The position numbers and the translations under genes are program-made. 64,000 nucleotides of DNA from Spirodela intermedia (lineage: Eukaryota; Streptophyta; Magnoliopsida; Alismatales; Araceae), in assembly GCA_902729315.2 (NCBI GenBank), contig LR746269.1, positions 253,001 through 317,000 of the forward strand, read 5' to 3'. Shown here in pieces: positions 57,901 to 64,000 of the stretch. The notes below the pieces were generated by a model. That model made no database searches, was not told the origin of the DNA, and saw only the letters and a list, made by a program, of their open reading frames with translations. Each line of letters opens with the position of its first letter. Position 1 is the stretch's first letter.

Positions 57901-60900
57901 TACTTTAAAATCCAAACCAAAAATTTCATTCTTCCGATTGATTGTGTAGAGTATACATTGAAGTTTTTTTCTGGATGTTAAGAAGATTATTCCACGAAAA
58001 TCAAAATGAAAAAAAAAATGGTTATGACCAATTGTTTTGCACTAATCACACCCGTACAAGGTGAAGTTACCTGTTTGAGTTAACCTATGATAAGAAACGT
58101 AAAGACTAATCAGACCAACTAGAAAATCGGGTTGCTTAAAGTTTATTGGGTTGGACTGAGTTTTCTCGATCCAAACCAGCCTGTGGTTTTGTTGGGACGA
58201 CCGTGCGAGTCAATCCTAAGGAAAACTGAGGCACGTCTTGAAACTTGTCTATATATTTATTCTATATGTAAGTTTCTCCAATCGGATCTTATCTGGTGGA
58301 TCTAAAAGATCAGGGTCTGGTTGGAGTGGTTAAGCATTTGAAGACAAAAAGTTGCGTAGATTGGAACCCAGTTAAAATTTGGTTTTGTTGGATTCAGGTC
58401 TACAACTTCTTTCAATTTGGGTTGGGTAAAACTCCACTTGAACCAACCTAACTTTAGTTGCAGCTCCAAGGAGAGACTCAATCGAAAATCCTTTGAAACT
58501 TGTTTGAAAGTCCACCTCTACTCTCTTTCGTGATGTTTAATCTCATATGCGTGGGAACAGCCCTCAACCGCTACCTATGACTTCAAGAGAGTCTAGGAGT
58601 TAAGAAAAAGTTGCAAGGATAATAAAGGAAGTCAGAATAATGATTCTTGAGATTTTACAGATCACAGACCTTCATACATGATAAAAACATATTTTATGCT
58701 GCAATGGAATTCCTTATTTTATTTTATTTTTGTACTTATGTGAAAAAAAACATTTATTTAAAACATTGGCATATTATTAATAGCACGTTGTTGTCAATGA
58801 TTATATACTCAAGCTGTGCAGGGCGGTGTCGGAAAATCTACAGTGGCCGTTAACCTCGCCTATACACTGGCCGGCATGGGTGCCAGAGTCGGCATATTTG
58901 ATGCTGATGTTTATGGTCCGAGCCTCCCAACAATGGTTTCACCTGAAAATCGATTGTTAGAGATGGTATTTGTTATTCTCCACGTACATATTGGTAGATA
59001 CTTCAAGTTCGATTTTAGTAATCTTGAATTAAAGCGGTTTTTAGAATCCAGAGACGAAGACCATAATCCCAACTGAGTATTTGGGCGTCAAGCTGGTATC
59101 ATTTGGATTCGCTGGACAAGGACGTGCAATAATGCGGGGTCCCATGGTTTCAGGGGTTATCAATCAGTTGCTCACCACTTCTGAATGGTATGTTTCCTGT
59201 ATCACTTGTACTTTGCTAAATATTTTATGTTGACATCTCCACATTGTTGATATAACCACAGGCCTGATATTAATTCTACATTGAATATCAGTCCAATTAT
59301 CATTTTTTTTTCAATGTCTCTTCAGGAAAAGTATTAGCTCTAAATATTACCTTTTTTTAGTTTTTTACGTTAACATATATAGATTGCATTTCCTAAATTA
59401 AGACTAGAAAATACTCTCCTGACTCGGTCAGCTCATGTGATCCTGCTCTTCTTTTTTTTTTTTATCGGAACCAAATCATGTTGCATATCGGGATTGGCTG
59501 AACTAGTCGAACGAATGTGGAAGCATCCCAACGAAGTTAAACTTGTTAGGGAATCAATTCGATTCGTGAGTACTGACATTGATTGATATTGAAAGTAACG
59601 ACTCGTGAAATGAAGGTGGCTATCTCAGCCTACATTTACTGTTAGACTAGTTCAGCCAATCTCATCTTATAATGTCCTACTAAATAAACGCAACACTTGA
59701 AAAACATGTGTCACTAACATCTCTCCCCGTCTGTATTTGGACCATTGTACATGAAAATAAAATAAGAAAGGCTATTGGTGCACCTCATTTATTCTTTTGA
59801 TTTCTGATGTACTGACTTGGCATGATGCAGGGGAGAGCTAGACTACCTTATAATTGATATGCCTCCTGGAACCGGTGACATTCAGCTTACTTTGTGTCAG
59901 GTGTATTTTTATTCATTAACATAGTGCAAACATTGCTTATGCCCCCATTTGATTGAACTTCTCTCTTTCCAGGTGGTTCCATTAACTGCAGCTGTGATCG
60001 TTACAACCCCTCAGAAGCTTGCTTTCATTGATGTCGCCAAAGGTGTCCGCATGTTCTCCAAGCTCAAGGTATCCTTCCATGTAATAGAAACATAGAACGT
60101 CCAAAGCTTTCAATCCTATCAATCTGACCAGCAAGCACGCAGAATAGGCAGCATAATCCGTGCACTTAAGTCAAGCGAATCTATACATAGGCCCTGTGAT
60201 AGTAGCTAGCCCAGACGATACAACCCGTTTCAACAGATTAGATTACGCAAGTGAAACCCACCCATCCACGCCCATAATCACCATCTCTTATGTTGACCAA
60301 CGTTGTTGCAATTTCGCAGTGTATTATGTTGATGTTTTTGTCGCTGGATCAGCATTCATGATTATAATGGGCCTATCTGTTTTGAAGGTTCCATGCATTT
60401 CAGTGGTCGAAAACATGTGCTACTTTGATGCTGACGGCAAGCGTCACTACCCCTTTGGTGAGGGCTCGGGGAGTCAGGTGCGTGTGCGCCTCTACATATG
60501 TGATGTGCTAATCTAGGACTCCCTGCTTACAGACGCCTTCATCCATTTTGTATCAGGTCGTTCAACAGTTTGGGATACCTCATCTATTTGATCTTCCCAT
60601 CAGACCATCGGTATGCCCACGCGCCTTAGCTTAGTAATTGAGGGATGCTCCTTCAGAAAAGACTGCTGTAAGCCTTCTCTGTCTCTCTCTGTCTCTCTCT
60701 GTCTCTCTCTGACAGCTATCAGCCTCCGGGGACAGTGGAACGCCGGACGTTGTGAGTGATCCTCTAGGTGATGTGTCCAAGATTTTTCAGGATCTGGGGG
60801 TCTGTGTGGTCCAACAATGCGCCAAGATCCGCCAAATTGGTAAGTTGACTTCCTGTGGCTAGAACAGTCCCACATTGCTTGTCATCTGCGATAACAGAGA

Positions 60901-61633
60901 TGGTCCCAGTAACTCTAATACCTGTCAATGGCTTCATTACTGCACTATCACAAGCTAATTTTAGTCGTGGATGGTGAAACCCAAAAGATGCTTTACAGAG
61001 AATTCAATGCCCATTATTCTCCAAGAACAGAGTCTAAAACGTGTAGTTATTACTCTCAAAGTATACCTGGCATTATGCCGGGTGGGTTTGAGGCCAAAAT
61101 GATGCCCCGAGGTGTTCTAGATCTTCATGGCGAGTTTAACCCGAGTATCATTTGCTCACTTATTGGCCCATTTATCTTCGCTTCCACAGTTTCGACGGCG
61201 GTATCATATGATAGATCGGTGAAAGCGATCAGAGTAAAGGTTCCCGACTCCAAAGAAGAATTCCTTCTGCATCCAGCCACAGTCAGGCGAAATGACCGCT
61301 CCGCCCAAAGTGTCGTATGTATTTCATCCTCTGTCACTTATTTCTGCTGGGTTATTTTGATTATAAATATTTTAGGCTATTTCATCTTATGGGTTTCTGG
61401 AGGGTGGGAAAGTTTCGAGAAATATAAAAATGAGATATTTATTTAATATTCTAAAATCATGTTCTCATGATTTATTTGCTAATTTCTAGCTCAGACCTGA
61501 TCATGAATTACTGCAATTACTATCACCAGCAGCAGCAGCATTACTACTACTAGTTCCTTGAAGATAATGCTCTTTCTCTGTGCTGCTTTCGAGATAAATC
61601 CATGGCAGGGAGGGAGGGAGGGAGGGAGGGAGG

Positions 61634-61668
<35 letters not shown>

Positions 61669-62476
61669 ATATGTATATATATATATCTGCATGCTAACAA
61701 GGGGAACCAGTTATAACATAGATGATTTCATGCCTAGAAGTAAGCCGATCGTGACCTGCAGGATGAGTGGACTGGAGAACAGAAAATACAGTACGGGGAT
61801 GTTCCTGAAGACATCGAACCAGAGGATATCCGGCCGATGGGGAATTACGCTGTCTCAATAACATGGCCCGATGGCTTTAGTCAGGTCAGATATCCATCCA
61901 TGTTGCTTTCATTTATATAATTTAGTTATATATATGTATATATACATGTTTATTTATTTTTATGGTTGCTTGCACTTAGAACATCATAATCACAAACGGC
62001 ATTTCCTCCTCAAAATTGTGCCAATTATTGGAATATTTATTTGACACTTGCCTAGAATGGTATCAATTTCTTGGTTTTATTGTTGGTATAATTTTCTGAT
62101 TCGGACTGTTGCCTAGACTCCTATGTCTAGTAGTTGACCTCCGCTGTCAGATGGATGAGGTTACCCCTTATGAAGCTCTTACCAAGCTCAGGTGCAGTAA
62201 AATCTAGGCCGGAATTAGCTATGACTAGCCACGTGGGTGATTCTGGAACCGCCACGTGCTGAGAGAAGATATATCTATTTTTTTGCTGGGTTTGATTTTG
62301 TGCTCCCGAATGAAGTACCCTTGCGCCTGTGAGATCTTCTCAGCCATAGATGATCCTATCGAATCCACGTGGCGAGAAGATAGTGGGCCACATAGAGACA
62401 TGGCCGGACCGAGATCATCCGCAAGAAGAAACTGGGCTCCGGAAAGAGCCTCTCCACATTCTCTGAGGCCCCTTGT

Positions 62477-62507
<31 letters not shown>

Positions 62508-62629
62508 CTTGATACCTTCTTCGTCCCCTCCCCTGCTTCCCTCTGCAGATAGCGCCGTACGACCAGCTGCAGACCATGGAGAGACTGGTGGACTTTCCGG
62601 AGCCGTTGACGTCACACGCGAACGCTTGA
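54937..62629 (+). CDS. HCF101: HCF101, plastid [4Fe-4S] cluster carrier (MRP/NBP35-type P-loop NTPase)
   Basis: Chloroplast scaffold/carrier that delivers [4Fe-4S] clusters, needed for photosystem I. Exons: 54937-55261, 56058-56200, 56286-56336, 57379-57534, 58822-58965, 59045-59187, 59831-59900, 59973-60068, 60388-60477, 60557-60610, 60716-60839, 61190-61314, 61762-61884, 62549-62629; about 574 aa, every junction in phase. Residues 1-110 are a Ser/Pro/Leu-rich plastid transit peptide. A DUF59 (MIP18-like) domain follows (about 117-190, [18 protein letters not shown]). Next is the ParA/Mrp NTPase with deviant Walker [14 protein letters not shown] at about 225-232, then [27 protein letters not shown] and [14 protein letters not shown]. 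The C-terminal DUF971 contains [15 protein letters not shown]. Conserved cysteines in the DUF59 and ENMC regions are present. The transit peptide is a little longer than in Arabidopsis. Confidence 0.96.
60680..60711 (+). repeat. (GTCTCTCTCT)n minisatellite before HCF101 exon 11
   Basis: Three copies of a 10-base GTCTCTCTCT unit form the polypyrimidine tract directly upstream of the CTGACAG acceptor. Confidence 0.9.
61610..61685 (+). repeat. (GGGA)n-(GA)n-(TA)n compound microsatellite in HCF101 intron 12
   Basis: Six GGGA-like units (61,611-61,634), then a GA run to about 61,666, then TATATATA to about 61,685, all inside the intron before exon 13. Confidence 0.9.
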
Positions 62630-63305
62630 TGAAGGCCCCGTCGTCGTCGTCGTCAACCCATCTGGCGGGGGCAGGAGGTGGCTGTCGAGTTGACTTGGGA
62701 CCCCCGTCCAGATCGAGGACTTGTGCCCGCTTCTGGGTCAACTGCTCACGAAAGAAGCCCTCGTTCTCGTTTGGTGGGGGGGGACTAGGGTTCGATGTCC
62801 TGCCTGCTTGTAACTTCTTCGGCTCTGGAATGGTGATGCATCATCATTTCTCGTATTTATTTTTTGAATGAGCCCAAAGTTGCAAGGCTCTCTCTCTCTC
62901 TCTCCGTTGACATCTTGCCCTCCATGAAGGCGCCGTCACGAGGAGAAACGGTCGTCTCTCTCGTTCTCTCTCTCCCGCTGCGTCGATCATTAATGGGCCG
63001 TTGTACGATCGAATACTCTCTCTCTCTCTCTCTCTATATATATAAATATATATATATATATATCACGGGGTTCCATTCTCTCTCCTTGAGGAGAAGAAGA
63101 AGAAGAAGGGGTGTGAAAGTATCAACTCAGAGAAAAGAAAGGGAAACCAAAACGAAGGGGGAGGGGACCCCCACGGAACGTCGGTCATCTGGGCAGCGCG
63201 GCCCGGTGTTTATTTCGACATTCTTTCATGGACGAATGAACTCGCCGGAGTGAAGGGGATGGCAGCGTAGGCCTGTTGAAAAAGCAAAGCAAAAAGAGAG
63301 CCCAC
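62630..63305. other. Convergent 3' region between HCF101 and the edge gene
   Basis: HCF101 3' flank with CT runs near 62,890 and 63,015 and a (TA)n at about 63,036-63,063. The right part should hold the 3' untranslated region of the minus-strand gene. No other gene is seen. Confidence 0.5.
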
Positions 63306-64000
63306 CTACCGCACGGGCTGCTGGTTGTAATGGTTCTTCTCCTTCTTCTTCGCGGCTGCCAGCTTCGCGCTCCTCGCCGCCGCCTCAAGGGCCGCCGCCT
63401 TGGCGGCGCCGTCCATCTCCTTCCCCGACTTCTTCTTCTTCATCGACGTCATCTTCTTCAGCTTCTCCTTCACGTCGACGGCGGCGCCGCCAGTCTCCTC
63501 CTTGACTGATTCCACCCCCTCCGTGACATCCTTATTAACCTCCGAAGAAGGCTTCTCCTTCTTCTTCTTCTTCCTCGCCGCCTTGCCCTCCGCAGGACCC
63601 GACGGATGCTCCTCCCCATGGCCGTTCTCCTCAGGCTTCTTCTCCTCCGCAGCACCTTCAACATTCCGAAACCATCAACATCATCCCTTTTCGAACCGGA
63701 CACCAACGGGGGGAAGGAAGCTCACCGGCTCCGGCAGTTTCTCCGTTGTCCTTGGGGGCTATCCCGAGCTCCGCCAGGACGGCGTCCAGCTCCGCCAGCT
63801 CCTTCTTCTTCAGCTCCTTCTTCGAGAGCTGCCTCTCCGTGTCCTTGGGGGCCAATGGAGGTGGCGGCCTCCTGAGTGGTTCATTGGGCTTCTGTTCCTC
63901 CTCGTGCTCCTGTTCCTCATCTTCCTCTGCGTCGTCCTCTTCCTCATCCAGACCGTCTTCCTCGCTTTCAGTTTCCTGCACATCGTTTCCACAGCATCGA
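63306..64000 (-). CDS. Lysine/glutamate-rich plant protein, 3' part, runs off the window
   Basis: Partial gene. The last exon is 63655-63306, and the one before ends at a GT donor after 63726 and extends to a CAG acceptor near 63,977 or beyond the edge. The joined frame is open. Upstream exon: a Glu/Asp tract (SEEDGLDEEEDDAEEDEE), a proline patch, then LSKKELKKKELAELDAVLAELG, a charged helix. Last exon: Lys-rich low complexity, a VKEKLKKMTSMKKKKSGKEM segment, Ala-rich AAKAAALEAAARSAKLAAAKK, and the terminus KKKEKNHYNQQPVR. I recognise this C-terminus as conserved in plants, but no function is assigned. Composition suggests a nuclear or nucleolar protein (inference). No start codon lies in the window. 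Confidence 0.8.

Noticed and set aside
57535-58821. Retroelement inside the long HCF101 intron 4
   Set aside because: Repetitive-feeling TTGGGTT/AACCAA stretches occur, but no LTR, primer-binding site or coding motif could be seen by eye.

Overview
This window is nuclear DNA of a flowering plant. The evidence is split protein-coding genes with GT-AG (and a few GC-AG) introns and several land-plant-specific families: OVATE, FLZ, SIP1-type trihelix, SULTR3, MSH7, HCF101 and NAKR-like HMA. Gene spacing is compact, about 16 genes in 64 kb. Many coding ends are GC-rich while introns and some intergenic blocks are AT-rich, and (CT)n/(GA)n microsatellites are very abundant. A compact monocot-like or early-diverging angiosperm genome would fit, but the species cannot be fixed by eye. 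I saw no rRNA, tRNA, CRISPR, organellar or viral sequence and no intact transposon.

Layout, left to right. 0-4 kb: an ALDH2C4-type aldehyde dehydrogenase (+) and an OVATE family protein (+). 4-13 kb: a DDT-domain chromatin protein (-) and an Hsp110-like HSP70 (+), divergent from a shared 1.25 kb promoter region. 13-23 kb: the mismatch-repair gene MSH7 (+, 17 exons) followed by a single-exon trihelix factor (+). 24-28 kb: a small three-exon coiled-coil protein (+) and an FLZ zinc-finger protein (-). 30-38 kb: a SULTR3-type sulfate transporter (+, 12 exons) and a large PPR protein (-). 39.7-48.4 kb: a polytopic membrane protein (+) and the ArfGAP AGD14 (-, 13 exons). 51-53 kb: a small HMA protein (+) and a DUF538 protein (+). 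55-62.6 kb: the plastid Fe-S carrier HCF101 (+, 14 exons). At the right edge, the 3' part of a lysine/glutamate-rich gene (-) runs off the window.

The genes look like independent housekeeping and regulatory loci rather than a pathway cluster, and I found no sign of a coordinated new system. I joined exons by hand. In eleven multi-exon genes (ALDH, DDT, HSP70, MSH7, coiled-coil, FLZ, SULTR3, AGD14, HMA, HCF101 and, as far as visible, the edge gene) splice sites and reading phase agree throughout.

The most useful extra observations are three phase-verified GC-AG introns, a small gene whose exons are too short to stand out as ORFs, a long non-PPR tail on the PPR protein, a tandemly repeated TGGGCCCA promoter module, several local intronic and promoter duplications, and clusters of GGCCCA elements before four transcription units.
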